From positions 124,001-188,000 of the forward strand of contig NZ_JBHLJR010000007.1 of the NCBI RefSeq assembly GCF_043677095.1: a stretch of DNA of 64,000 nt, written 5' to 3'. The position numbers were made by a program, and so were the translations under genes. The notes beneath the pieces are model-generated. The model was not told the DNA's origin, made no database searches, and saw nothing but the letters and a program-made list of their open reading frames with translations. Below are positions 25,167 through 34,000 of this stretch, piece by piece. The stretch's first letter is position 1. Each line of letters begins with the position of its first letter. The DNA is from Natronococcus roseus. Lineage in GTDB: Archaea; Halobacteriota; Halobacteria; Halobacteriales; Natrialbaceae.

Positions 25167-25609
25167 GCGGATTCAAAAGCGGCGCGAGCAGCGACGATCC
25201 GTTCGGCAGCGAGGACGAGAGCGACGACGAAGAGAGCGAGCCAGCCAGTACCGGATCCGGCGCCGAACGATCATCCGCCCAGTCGGCGGGTGGGTCGGAT
25301 ACCGATCTTCAGAGCCCAGAATCAACAGAAGGCGACTCGAGCGCCAGTGAGTCGGGTGGTGGCTCGTCGGGTAGATTGCCGTGGATCTACAGACGCGATA
25401 GCATCTCCGACGACCGACCGAAGACGGTCCAGCTACACCTTCAGGAGTCGACGCTCGACCACCAGCGCGAGACTCGCCGAACTCTCGAGGGGGAGCTCGG
25501 CGAGTCCGTCAAGAAGGCCGACCTCCGAGAGGCCGCCCTTCTCGTCGGAATGACCCGCATCGACGAGGTCGCCGACGTACTCCGCGACTGGGGTTACGAC
25601 TTCGAGTGA
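25163..25609 (+). CDS. RHH-type ParA partner (candidate centromere-binding protein)
   Basis: A 148-residue protein. Residues 1-75 are disordered, rich in Ser, Gly, Asp and Glu. The C-terminal part begins with a KTVQLHLQES strand and then two helices (TLDHQRETRRTLEGELG and KKADLREAALLVGM), which is a ribbon-helix-helix layout, ended by VADVLRDWGYDFE. A small RHH protein encoded directly after a short ParA is the signature of type Ib partition systems, where it binds repeats upstream of the operon, autoregulates it and activates the ATPase. The 4-base overlap with parA supports coupling. The long acidic disordered head is unusual. Confidence 0.7.
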   Translation: MSGFKSGASSDDPFGSEDESDDEESEPASTGSGAERSSAQSAGGSDTDLQSPESTEGDSSASESGGGSSGRLPWIYRRDSISDDRPKTVQLHLQESTLDHQRETRRTLEGELGESVKKADLREAALLVGMTRIDEVADVLRDWGYDFE

Positions 25610-25805
25610 CCGCTCACCTCTCGAACCGAAACCGGCTCGAAGTTCGCTGGAGTAGCAGTCGGAGCAGTGATCCAAGCCGAGAACCAGTATATCGTATATC
25701 GCGATATGCATATTGAACCGTTCGGAGAATCGCCTCGCTCTCGCTATGGACCGTCACCACGGGGTTTCACTACCGAGAACCAGTCAATCTCATAACACTA
25801 GTCAG

Positions 25806-26110
25806 ACACACCTCGTTTCCGGTGAAATGGACCTGCGCGAAGGCCAGTTATCGAAGGTACCAGAAACCGCCGGTTGGGCGGACTTTCACCGGAACCCCGG
25901 TGTGTCGACGGGCGAACGTTGTCGTCGACGGGGACACCATCTTTCCGGTGGAAAGCTGGACGGGGTGGTTAGATCGGAGATAAGTGCGCTGTAGCCGGAG
26001 ATCTCAGAACCGAGAATCAGCAGAAGTGCGGTCGGTCGAATCGGACTTGTACGACGGACGAAGACACACCGAATTTCCGGTGGAGGAGCACACCATATTT
26101 CCGGTGAATC
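25806..26110. repeat. Cluster of five origin recognition boxes between the par locus and orc1
   Basis: Boxes share a TTTCCGGTG core and an ACACC arm. They lie at 25806-25827 (forward), 25884-25906 (reverse, TTTCACCGGAACC), 25933-25955 (forward), 26064-26085 (forward) and 26088-26110 (forward). No gene is in the 560-base interval. Such boxes bind Orc1/Cdc6. The arms vary, so affinity probably differs among sites. Confidence 0.75.
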
Positions 26111-26173
26111 AAGCCGTTTTCTTTCCACAAACGGATGGTTCCATCACGATCGATCGGAACGGTCGTTCGGGAA

Positions 26174-27388
26174 CTACTCAACGGTGTCCTCGAGGACGTT
26201 TTTGACCACTTTGGGATCCTCGAGGAGCGTGTGTTCGGTGTAACTGCCCTCCGCGCTCCCCCCGCTGTGGCGGGTCTGCTCGAGGATGTCGAGGAAGGCG
26301 TGTTCCTTCAGGAGGTCACGGACGCGGCGAAGCGAGAGCGCCTCGGTTCCCTCCTGTCGGCAGATCTGTTCGTAGACGTCGTAGATGCGCGTGGTTCTGA
26401 ACCCGCTGTTCTCGACGCCTTCGTCCTCCCGCTGTTGGTCGAGCGAGAGCACCGTCAACGCCTGCAGGACGTACCGGGAGTGAGGGGTCGAGCCGCGGAT
26501 AAGTTCGCGGAATCGGTCGACCTCCGCGCGTTCCCGAGCCTGAACGACGAACTCCTCGCGAACGGTCTCCGTGCCCCGAGTCTGGGCGATCTCGCCGGCG
26601 TACCGGAGGATGTCGATCGCCTTGCGCGCGTCGCCGTGCTCGCGGGCCGCCAGCGCGGCGGCCCGTGGAATTACCGCGTCCTCCAGCACGCCCTTTCGGA
26701 ACGCATCGCTTCTGGCGGTCATGATCTTGTTGAGCTGACTCGCGTTGTACGGCGGGAAGACGAACTCCCGTTCGCAGAGGCTCGATTTGACCCGCTCGTC
26801 CATCCGATCCTTGTACTTGATTTTGTTGCTGATCCCCATAACGCCGATCTTGCAGTTTCTGACCTTTCCCGCCTCGCCCGCTCGGGAGAGCTGCATCAGG
26901 ATCGCGTCGTCCTCGAGTTTGTCGATCTCGTCGAGGATGATGAGCGCAACGTCGTACTCCTCGTTGAGTAGACGCCAGAGTCGTTTGTAGTACGTCGCCG
27001 TGCTGATCCCCTTATCCGGAATGTAGATGTCCGTCTTCTCGGTGTTGACCGAGCTCGCGATCGTCTGGACGGCCTGGGTCTCGGTGGTATCCTGTGCGCA
27101 GTCGACGTACGCGAAGACTGCGTTGATGTCTTCTTCCTTCGCGGTTTCGACGAGTCGTCTGGAGATATACTTCGCACAGAGGGATTTTCCGGTCCCGGTC
27201 TTTCCGTAGATGAGGACGTTGCTCGGACTCTGGCCGAAGATCGCCGGATTGACCGCGTTAGCGAGATGGCTGATCTCCTCGTCCCGACCGACGATACGAC
27301 CCTCGTCCGGGAGGTGACTGATCTCGAGGAGTTCCTTGTTGACGAAGATCGGATCCTCCCGGACGAACAGGTCATCGGACTCGGGCAT
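26174..27388 (-). CDS. orc1: Orc1/Cdc6-family origin-binding initiator
   Basis: A 404-residue AAA+ protein. The ATG at 27388 is used; a GTG at 27400 would add four residues. Walker A is GKTGTGKS at residues 62-69 and Walker B is ILDEID at 151-156, with sensor and lid segments following (GVMGISNKIKYKDR, then ALAAREHGDARKAIDILR). The C-terminal region is the winged helix that contacts origin boxes. Archaeal Orc1/Cdc6 proteins bind ORBs and load the MCM helicase. Boxes flank the gene on both sides, one of them overlapping its promoter region. Together with parA and its partner this forms a complete replication and partition module. Confidence 0.95.
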   Translation of the reverse strand: MPESDDLFVREDPIFVNKELLEISHLPDEGRIVGRDEEISHLANAVNPAIFGQSPSNVLIYGKTGTGKSLCAKYISRRLVETAKEEDINAVFAYVDCAQDTTETQAVQTIASSVNTEKTDIYIPDKGISTATYYKRLWRLLNEEYDVALIILDEIDKLEDDAILMQLSRAGEAGKVRNCKIGVMGISNKIKYKDRMDERVKSSLCEREFVFPPYNASQLNKIMTARSDAFRKGVLEDAVIPRAAALAAREHGDARKAIDILRYAGEIAQTRGTETVREEFVVQARERAEVDRFRELIRGSTPHSRYVLQALTVLSLDQQREDEGVENSGFRTTRIYDVYEQICRQEGTEALSLRRVRDLLKEHAFLDILEQTRHSGGSAEGSYTEHTLLEDPKVVKNVLEDTVE

Positions 27389-27393
27389 TGATT

Positions 27394-27417
27394 CAGACAC
27401 CGTGTTTCCGGTGAATC
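27394..27417 (+). repeat. Origin recognition box overlapping the orc1 promoter
   Basis: A forward box with TTTCCGGTGAATC sits 6 bases upstream of the orc1 ATG, covering the region where a TATA element for a leaderless mRNA would lie. Autorepression by Orc1 is inferred. Confidence 0.7.
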
Positions 27418-27451
27418 AACTTGAGGGTTTCGACGAGTGGGATCGGCCGGC

Positions 27452-27828
27452 CGCACACACACACCACGTTTCCGGTGAAATGGGCTCCGAGGGTGGGTGG
27501 GGTGGAGGGGAAACGGGGGTTGACGAGGAGTCGAGAGCCAGTCATCGGAAGATAGGACCCGATGCGCGACTAGACTTCACACATCAATCTAGACGTGAGA
27601 GGCAGCGAGTTCGACTCGAGAGTACGATTACTTGGGTGATCATTATCACCCTTTTCAGAATGTGATTCAGCCAATGGACTGTATGCACTACTATCTAATA
27701 AAACCACTAGAAAGATGAACCAAAAGATCTAGATCTCCAAACTAGAAACTTCCGACAGTTACCGCCAAACTCGTTCTCACTCCCCTCCCTCTCGAGCCGT
27801 TTCACCGGAAACGTGGTGTGTGTGTGCG
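27452..27828. other. Replication origin: inverted ORB pair around an AT-rich unwinding segment
   Basis: Bases 27452-27480 and 27800-27828 form a perfect 29-bp inverted repeat containing the ORB core TTTCACCGGAAAC and a (GT)n arm. G-rich (27490-27523) or, on the other side, C-rich (about 27780-27790) strings lie just inside each box, as in typical haloarchaeal ORBs. The 320 bases between become AT-rich from about 27640 to 27770 and hold no gene, a good candidate duplex-unwinding element. The origin is immediately upstream of orc1, the standard arrangement. Confidence 0.85.
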
Positions 27829-27957
27829 ATCCAGCGATTCCCTTCCCCTCTTTCGACGTCCTCTCTCTGAAACTCCCTACCCGATCCGTCGTTTGCAACA
27901 GCTCTTTCCACTGCCTCTCCCACCAATAATCCCGTCTCTCGGTATCGGACAGTTCAG

Positions 27958-28311
27958 TTACGGGTTCGCTTCGACGAGTTCCGCCTCGCCGTAGGTCTCG
28001 TCAACGCTCGTGACCCGGACCGTCGCCTCGATCGCCGCGATATCCGCCTCGAGAAAGAGCACGAACCCATCCTCGGTCTTACAGACGAGAGTTCCATCGG
28101 CTTTCTCGTCGACGATGTCGACGGTCACCTCGTCGCCAGGTTCGGGTTTTCCGCCGAGGGGCTCCCCGCATCGCCAACATTCGGCGTCGTACTCCGCGGA
28201 TCCTTCCGGGGCGTTGCTCGCTCCGCATCGAGGTGCGTCGCACTTGATGAACGAATCGTGTCGTCCCGGCTGATATCGTCCCACATCGCCATCGTCGCTG
28301 CCGTCTCTCAA
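27958..28311 (-). CDS. Zinc-finger plus TRAM-domain protein
   Basis: A 117-residue protein. CDAPRCGASN and CWRCGEPLGG at about residues 24-50 form a zinc ribbon, followed by a TRAM-like beta barrel (PGDEVTVDIVDEKADG, ending ATVRVTSVDETYGEAELV). TRAM domains bind RNA, and in methanogens and haloarchaea small TRAM proteins act as RNA chaperones. It is encoded just beyond the origin and transcribed toward the kinase gene, and is probably unrelated to replication initiation itself. Confidence 0.75.
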   Translation of the reverse strand: MRDGSDDGDVGRYQPGRHDSFIKCDAPRCGASNAPEGSAEYDAECWRCGEPLGGKPEPGDEVTVDIVDEKADGTLVCKTEDGFVLFLEADIAAIEATVRVTSVDETYGEAELVEANP

Positions 28312-28452
28312 AAGCGTGCCGCTCGTCCGTTTTCGAATTCCGACCGAAGTCGGACTCGAAGCGACGAAGTCGGCCGCATTCGGATCTCCTGTCGCCGACC
28401 TGATTGCTTATCCCGCTGACCTCGTTGCCTATTACTCGCTATCGTAGCTGCG

Positions 28453-29937
28453 TCACAACTTGGCCTGTCGTTCCCAGACCGGCTGCATGTCGTGGCGCGT
28501 TCGACGGTAGTGTTCGTACAGTTCGTCGTACGTTTCCGCGATGTCGCCGTCTGGATCGTAACGCCGTTCCGTTTCTCCGAGTCGGGAACCGGCCTGCTCG
28601 AGAGACGGTTCGATCCCGAGTCCGACCGCGAGCAGCGTCGCCGCACCCTTCGCCGCGGGGTACTCCGCCTTCGGAACGAGTAACTCGATCCCGAGACAGT
28701 CCGCGAGGAGGTCACACCAGAACGCCGATCGGCTCCCTCCGCCGGTGAGATACACTCGAGTCGGCGCCGCGGGAAGATGCTCGATACAATCCCGGACCGC
28801 CAGACTGAGCCCCTCGTAGACACTGCGGACGACGTGCGCCCGAGTGTGTTCCGGCGTCAGTCCGACGAATCCGGCTCGAGCGTTCGGATCGGTGAAGGGC
28901 CCCCGCTCCCCGGTCGTGCTGAGATAGGGGAGAAACAGTACTCCCCCCGACCCTGCCGCCGTCGACGCGGCGATCGGTTCGAGAGTCTCGATTCCCTTCT
29001 TCTCGAGCAACTCCTCGCACACCCACTCGAGGCTCGGCGTCCCCGCGTTCGAGCCGATCGCCGTCGTCCAGCGATCGTTGATTCCGAACGCCATCCCGAT
29101 CCCACGATCGTCGGCTCCCGGACCCTCGGTGATCGTCTGGGCAAACAGTGACGTCCCGAGCGAAACTGCCCCGTCGCCCGGCGCGACCGCACCGGCGCCG
29201 ACCGCCGAAGCGACGACGTCGATCGTTCCGGCCACTACCGGCGTCCCTTCGGGGAGTCCTGTCTCCGAGGCGGCGTCGCTCGTTACCGTCCCGATTACGT
29301 CCGTCCCGGTACGAACGTCCGGGATGAGGCCACTTTGCTCCGGAATACCAGCGCGCTCGAACACCGCCGGCTCGAACTCACCCGTTTCGCGATCGAGAAA
29401 CGGCACCGTCGCCTCGGTATAATCGGTCGCTCGAGTTCCGGTCAGGTTGTAGCTGAGCCAGTCCTTACACGAGAACGCGGTCGTCGCCCGCTCGAGCGTT
29501 TTCGGCTCGTGCTCGGCGAGCCACGTCAAGATCGGCAGGCACATTCCCGGATACACGGGTGAGCCACACGTCTCGACCAGCGCGTCCATCGTTCCGTTCG
29601 CCGTCCAGTCCTCGAGGACCGGTGCCGCCCGACTGTCCGACCACAGGACGGCGTTCCGAACGGGCCTTCCGTTCGTATCGATCAGCCAGCAGCCGTCACC
29701 TTGGCCCGTAATGCCGACGCCGGCGATCTCGACGTGTTCGTCTAGCCTCGCGGCCACTCGCGCGATTGCTTCCTTGGTGCGGTCCCAGACTGTCCCCATA
29801 TCAAGTTCGGCCTGACCGGTGTCCGGACGGTCGACGGACTGCGTTTCCGTCGCGGTCGCGAGAGCTGATCCGCTTGTATCGTACGCGACAGCCGTGATAG
29901 CGGACGTTCCGGCGTCTATCCCGACGAGTGCTTTCAT
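28453..29937 (-). CDS. FGGY-family carbohydrate kinase
   Basis: A 494-residue kinase starting MKALVGIDAGTSAITAVAYD at 29937. The two FGGY halves are visible: the N-terminal phosphate-binding GIDAGTS, GITGQGDGCWLID with the catalytic-region motif, and the C-terminal signature around VYLTGGGSRSAFWCDLLAD. Such enzymes phosphorylate sugars or polyols such as xylulose, gluconate, erythritol or glycerol. The GQGDGCWLI segment resembles xylulose- and erythritol-type members more than glycerol kinase, but the substrate cannot be fixed. It is divergent from the TFB gene and no sugar transporter is adjacent. Confidence 0.82.
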   Translation of the reverse strand: MKALVGIDAGTSAITAVAYDTSGSALATATETQSVDRPDTGQAELDMGTVWDRTKEAIARVAARLDEHVEIAGVGITGQGDGCWLIDTNGRPVRNAVLWSDSRAAPVLEDWTANGTMDALVETCGSPVYPGMCLPILTWLAEHEPKTLERATTAFSCKDWLSYNLTGTRATDYTEATVPFLDRETGEFEPAVFERAGIPEQSGLIPDVRTGTDVIGTVTSDAASETGLPEGTPVVAGTIDVVASAVGAGAVAPGDGAVSLGTSLFAQTITEGPGADDRGIGMAFGINDRWTTAIGSNAGTPSLEWVCEELLEKKGIETLEPIAASTAAGSGGVLFLPYLSTTGERGPFTDPNARAGFVGLTPEHTRAHVVRSVYEGLSLAVRDCIEHLPAAPTRVYLTGGGSRSAFWCDLLADCLGIELLVPKAEYPAAKGAATLLAVGLGIEPSLEQAGSRLGETERRYDPDGDIAETYDELYEHYRRTRHDMQPVWERQAKL

Positions 29938-30075
29938 GCGAACGGCGACGGACGCGTGTCTTATCAAGGCGTACGATGAGCAAAACCGCTTAATTTTTCG
30001 GACTTCTTTTCAGATCGTTTCGCTACGATCACTCCCAGCGTTTAACCTTCTCGGGTCACTCTCTCTACTCGACTG

Positions 30076-31041
30076 ATGAAACGCCCGACCCGTCAGAAAC
30101 AACGTGACGAGCAGACGAAGAATAACACGACTGAGCAGGAGGGCGTTCGGGCGTGTCCGGAGTGCGATTCGACGGCACTCGTCCGGAGTTCGGACGGAAG
30201 TGAGGTCAGCTGTGAGGACTGCGGGCTCATTCTCGAGGAGGGCGGCATCGACCACGGACCCGAGTGGCGGGCGTTCAACCAGTCGGAACGGGACAGCAAG
30301 TCCCGGGTCGGGGCGCCGACGACCCAGACGATGCACGACAAGGGGTTGACCACGACGATCGACTGGAAGAACAAGGACGCCTACGGTCGGTCGCTGTCCT
30401 CGGAGAAGCGAAACCAGATGAGCCGGCTCCGGAAGTGGCAGGAGCGCATCCGAACGAAGGACGCCGGCGAACGGAACCTGCAGTTCGCCCTCTCCGAAAC
30501 CGACCGAATGGCATCCGCGCTGGGCGTCCCCCGTTCGGTTCGGGAGGTAGCCAGCGTCCTCTACCGGCGCGCGCTCGACGAGGACCTCATCCGGGGTCGA
30601 TCGATCGAGGGCGTCGCCACGAGTACCCTGTACGCCGCCTGTCGAATGGAGGGCATTCCGCGCTCGCTGGACGAGGTCGCGGCCGTCTCGCGGGTCGATC
30701 GCATGGAGATCGGCCGAACGTACCGCTACATCTCCCAGGAGCTCGGCCTCGAGATGGAGCCCGTCGATCCGAAGAAGTACGTCCCGCGGTTTTGCTCGGA
30801 GCTCGACCTTCCCGAGGAGGTCCAGCTCAAGGCCAACGAGATCATCAACACGACGGCCGAACAGGGAATGCTGTCGGGCAAGTCGCCGACCGGGTACGCT
30901 GCGGCTGCGATCTACGCGAGTGCGCTCCTCTGTAACGAGAAGAAAACTCAGCGGGAGGTCGCCGACGTCGCCCAGGTAACCGAGGTCACGATCCGGAACC
31001 GGTATCAGGAACAGATCAGCGCGATGGGCATTCACGACTAA
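30076..31041 (+). CDS. tfb: Transcription initiation factor IIB (TFB)
   Basis: A 321-residue archaeal TFB. The N-terminal zinc ribbon has CPECDSTALV and CEDCGLIL. The B-reader/linker segment is around GPEWRAFNQSERD and SRVGAP. Two cyclin-like repeats follow (about residues 125-215 and 220-315), including VATSTLYAACRMEG and GYAAAAIYASALLCNEKKTQREVADV, the second being the recognition HTH that contacts the BRE. It recruits RNA polymerase to TBP-bound promoters. Haloarchaea carry several TFBs with partly specialised roles. Which one this is cannot be told. It is a single-gene unit. Confidence 0.95.
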   Translation: MKRPTRQKQRDEQTKNNTTEQEGVRACPECDSTALVRSSDGSEVSCEDCGLILEEGGIDHGPEWRAFNQSERDSKSRVGAPTTQTMHDKGLTTTIDWKNKDAYGRSLSSEKRNQMSRLRKWQERIRTKDAGERNLQFALSETDRMASALGVPRSVREVASVLYRRALDEDLIRGRSIEGVATSTLYAACRMEGIPRSLDEVAAVSRVDRMEIGRTYRYISQELGLEMEPVDPKKYVPRFCSELDLPEEVQLKANEIINTTAEQGMLSGKSPTGYAAAAIYASALLCNEKKTQREVADVAQVTEVTIRNRYQEQISAMGIHD

Positions 31042-31306
31042 GGACGACGACCATCACGTCGCCGAATGACTCGGCGACCTCAGCTCTCTCTGTCAATATT
31101 TGAGCAAACTCGAGAGCCCAGCATCTCGTCGTTCGTCGAGTCCCTCGAGTCTCGAATCTTCCTCGATCCCCCTTGAGACCGCTTCGATACTTCGGTCGAT
31201 CTTTCCCGCGCACGCGGGAGAATTGTTGGCCTGCTCTGCAGAACGATCTCTCTGCAGAGCGATCGACGACGGCAGGAATTCCCGGAACATCGGGGTAGCA
31301 GGGGAC

Positions 31307-32179
31307 TCAAACCGCGATGAGCGTGACGCCGATAACTGCCAGTACGGCCGCGACGAGTCGAATCCGGAAGTAGCGCTCTCCGAGGAGGATCCCGCCGAGA
31401 ACGACGGCGATAATCGCCTGCGTGTTGATCACGGGCGAGGCGATGCTCGCCGGCAACAGGGCGAACGCCAGCGTCGTGAGATGCTCTCCGAGTGCGACCA
31501 TCGCTCCTCCGACAGCTAGCTTGGGGAGATCCGCTCGGATCTCGGTCGGTGGGTTTCGGATCGCACTCGGAAGGAGAACGACAGCAACTCCGGATAGCAA
31601 CAGCGGGACCCAGAGCGTCTCCGGGATAGCGAGTTCCTGCAACGAAACGCGCTTTCCGAGATCACTGACCGCGTAACACATCGCGCTCACTAGCGCGAGC
31701 TGTGCAGGCCGCGATCGCGCAGCCTTGACGAACGGCCGGAAGAATCCGCCGGGATCGTAGTTCGCCACGTACACTGCGAGGGTCGCGACGACGACTCCCG
31801 TGACCTGCAACGGTGTCAGCAGCTGCCCGAGAAACAGGATCTCGAGCGGAAGGACGAACATCGGGACGATCTTGTTGATAGGTGTCACGTACGAGACGTC
31901 TCCCTGTGCGATCGCTCGCAGAAAGAGGACGAACGCGGCGGCGGTCGACACGATCGTCAGGACGACCACGCCGACCTCGAGAAGGCCGAACCCGCCGAAC
32001 GCCACTGCGGAGCGATCGGTTCGCGTGAGCGAGACCGGAAGATACCACGCGATAGCGAAGGTGTTGATGAGGACCGTCAGCGCGGCGGGCGGATATCCCG
32101 AGAACGAACGCTTCAACACGTAAATGTAAAATCCCCAAACGAAAGCGGCGACGATCGCAAACCCGAGTCCGGCGTCCAT
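31307..32179 (-). CDS. EamA/DMT-superfamily transporter
   Basis: A 290-residue membrane protein with about ten hydrophobic helices in two EamA halves. Residues 1-140 include FVWGFYIYVLKRSF and GDVSYVTPINKIVPMFV, and residues 150-290 include ALVSAMCYAVSDLG and SPVINTQAIIAVVLGG. The length and the repeated helical pattern are typical for drug/metabolite transporters that export or import small metabolites. It converges on tfb, with about 265 bases between containing a CCCGCG-CA-CGCGGG hairpin at 31205-31218. The substrate is unknown. Confidence 0.82.
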   Translation of the reverse strand: MDAGLGFAIVAAFVWGFYIYVLKRSFSGYPPAALTVLINTFAIAWYLPVSLTRTDRSAVAFGGFGLLEVGVVVLTIVSTAAAFVLFLRAIAQGDVSYVTPINKIVPMFVLPLEILFLGQLLTPLQVTGVVVATLAVYVANYDPGGFFRPFVKAARSRPAQLALVSAMCYAVSDLGKRVSLQELAIPETLWVPLLLSGVAVVLLPSAIRNPPTEIRADLPKLAVGGAMVALGEHLTTLAFALLPASIASPVINTQAIIAVVLGGILLGERYFRIRLVAAVLAVIGVTLIAV

Positions 32180-32370
32180 CGTTCAGACGGAGGAATGCCC
32201 GTGGTATCAGTCGTTCGATTGGTCACCGATAGTTTTGATTCTGTCTCCCTGTCGGTGCCTAGTCCCTCTGTCGGTGCGTGGTTTACTACCTTCCGTCTGA
32301 TACCTCCTCGCTAACAAGTTCTATTTTATGACTGTAATATTTTTATTACTGTGTCTCCTATAGACTACCG

Positions 32371-33708
32371 ATGACGGAAGACAACAACACGCGTCGACGG
32401 TTTCTCGCACTGTCGGGGTCGGCGACGTTCGCGGGGCTCGCCGGGTGTACGGACCGATTCAGATCGGAAACGTCCGAAGAAAACGGCAGCGGGTCATCCA
32501 ACGAATCGACGTCCGACACGACCGGTCAGGGCGAGACGAACAGCTACGAACCGCCGGCGCTGACGGTCGAGACGGAGTATAATAGCCGCGAGGAGTTCGG
32601 CCAACCCGGGGAGGCGTTCGACGACTTCGAAGATCTCGACGTCTGGGAGACGGTTCAGGGGTCCGCGGAGGCCGACGAGGACGTCGCCTTCGACGGCTCC
32701 CAGAGCCTCAAACTCACCGCCGAGGACGGCGAGAACGTTATCGTCGAACGGAGTATCGAGACGGCCGACCTGACCGACCGGGAGTTCTCACTCGCCGTTC
32801 GAACGTCCACCCCAGGAAACGTAGCGGTCGACATTCGCCTCATCGACATCTACGGGGGGTACGCCCACCACCAGCTTCGGAGCGTCACCTACCGAACGCC
32901 GGATATCGGCTGGTTTCGGATGAACCCCGGCGTCTTCGAGGAGAGCACGACCCCGCTCGAGCGCGACGTCGTCGACGAAATCCAGATTATCGTCTACAAC
33001 ACCGACGAGGCGGAGGTGTGGGTCGACGATCTCCGCATCCACGACAAACCCGAGAAGGGGTACGTCGTGCTCTGCTGGGACGACGGCTTCGACGACTACT
33101 ACGACGTGGCGAGTCCGCTTCACGACGAGTACGGCGTCAACGCGGTGCAGGCCGCGGTTCGCCAGTGGACGAGGGGACAGCGCGATGGGATCATGACTGC
33201 CGAACAGCTCCGCGAGCGCCAGGAGGCCGGCGACCAGATCGTCGCTCACGGGACTCACACCCACCTCGCACAGATGGACGAGGAGTCGCTTCGGGACAGC
33301 CTTCGACGAGACAAGAACTGGGCGGTCCAAAACGAATTCCAGGGCGGGCACTATCTCGTCTATCCGCACAACAGCTTCGATCAGACGGTTCTGGACGTCG
33401 TCTCGGAGTACTACTACGCCGGCGGGTTCAACCAGGCCGGCGACGTCAATCTCACCGGCGTCCACGGCTTCGATCCGCTCGTCCTCCCGCGAACGATCGG
33501 TCACGACCTCGACGTCGTGATGCGGTGTATCGATCTCGCCGCACGGCACCGTCAGTGTACGATCCTGAACTTCCACGCGTTCGACTTGGACAATACGATC
33601 GACGCCGACGAGTACGAAACGCTGCTCGAACACATCGATAGCAAGGGCGACGCGCTCGAGGTTATCGACTTCGACGACCTCTGGACGATGCGACGCAACG
33701 GTCACTGA
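32371..33708 (+). CDS. Polysaccharide deacetylase-family lipoprotein
   Basis: A 445-residue protein. RRRFLALSGSATFAGLAGC gives a Tat motif with lipobox (Cys about 26), then a Ser/Glu/Thr-rich linker to about residue 60. Residues about 85-220 form a beta-sandwich, probably a carbohydrate-binding module (DEVAFDGSQSLKL-like, then EVWVDDLRIHD). The C-terminal half is a NodB-like domain: CWDDGFDDYYD (motif 1), AHGTHTHLAQ with two histidines (motif 2), YPHNSF, and ILNFHAF. It probably deacetylates cell-surface or extracellular polysaccharide outside the cell. A TATA-like ATTTTTATTA lies upstream. Confidence 0.85.
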   Translation: MTEDNNTRRRFLALSGSATFAGLAGCTDRFRSETSEENGSGSSNESTSDTTGQGETNSYEPPALTVETEYNSREEFGQPGEAFDDFEDLDVWETVQGSAEADEDVAFDGSQSLKLTAEDGENVIVERSIETADLTDREFSLAVRTSTPGNVAVDIRLIDIYGGYAHHQLRSVTYRTPDIGWFRMNPGVFEESTTPLERDVVDEIQIIVYNTDEAEVWVDDLRIHDKPEKGYVVLCWDDGFDDYYDVASPLHDEYGVNAVQAAVRQWTRGQRDGIMTAEQLRERQEAGDQIVAHGTHTHLAQMDEESLRDSLRRDKNWAVQNEFQGGHYLVYPHNSFDQTVLDVVSEYYYAGGFNQAGDVNLTGVHGFDPLVLPRTIGHDLDVVMRCIDLAARHRQCTILNFHAFDLDNTIDADEYETLLEHIDSKGDALEVIDFDDLWTMRRNGH

Positions 33709-33778
33709 TTGAAGACCCTTCGGGTAAATATCACTAGTGGTACGCTTTAACATGACTCGGGCCGTACCGACGTTTGCA

Positions 33779-34000
33779 ATGAGCCCCGACCAAGATTCCC
33801 CGTTCGCCGACAGCGAACTTCGGAACAAGGAGGAGACGGAGATTCCGATCGGCGAACCGCGAGAACCCGAGAACCGAGGTCACAGTATGTGGCGGTGTCG
33901 GAAGTGTGGCGAGATGGGACGATTTAGCGGGAGTCTTCCGGACGCGTGTCCCGAGTGTGGAAGTCCGAAGGAGGAACTATACTACTGGGAGGAGGATTAG
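33779..34000 (+). CDS. Small rubredoxin-like zinc-ribbon protein
   Basis: A 73-residue protein starting MSPDQDSPFADSELRN; upstream ATGs at 33737 and 33752 are in frame, but the preceding residues are atypical. CRKCGEMGRFSG and CPECGSPKEELYYWEED form a two-CxxC ribbon with the rubredoxin-like hairpin layout seen in many haloarchaeal proteins of this size. It may bind zinc or iron. It is the last gene before the gene-poor stretch and the drop in GC. Confidence 0.72.
   Translation: MSPDQDSPFADSELRNKEETEIPIGEPREPENRGHSMWRCRKCGEMGRFSGSLPDACPECGSPKEELYYWEED

Noticed and set aside
31205..31218. CCCGCG-CA-CGCGGG hairpin as a terminator
   Set aside because: It lies between convergent genes but lacks the T-run expected of an archaeal terminator, so no terminator is annotated.
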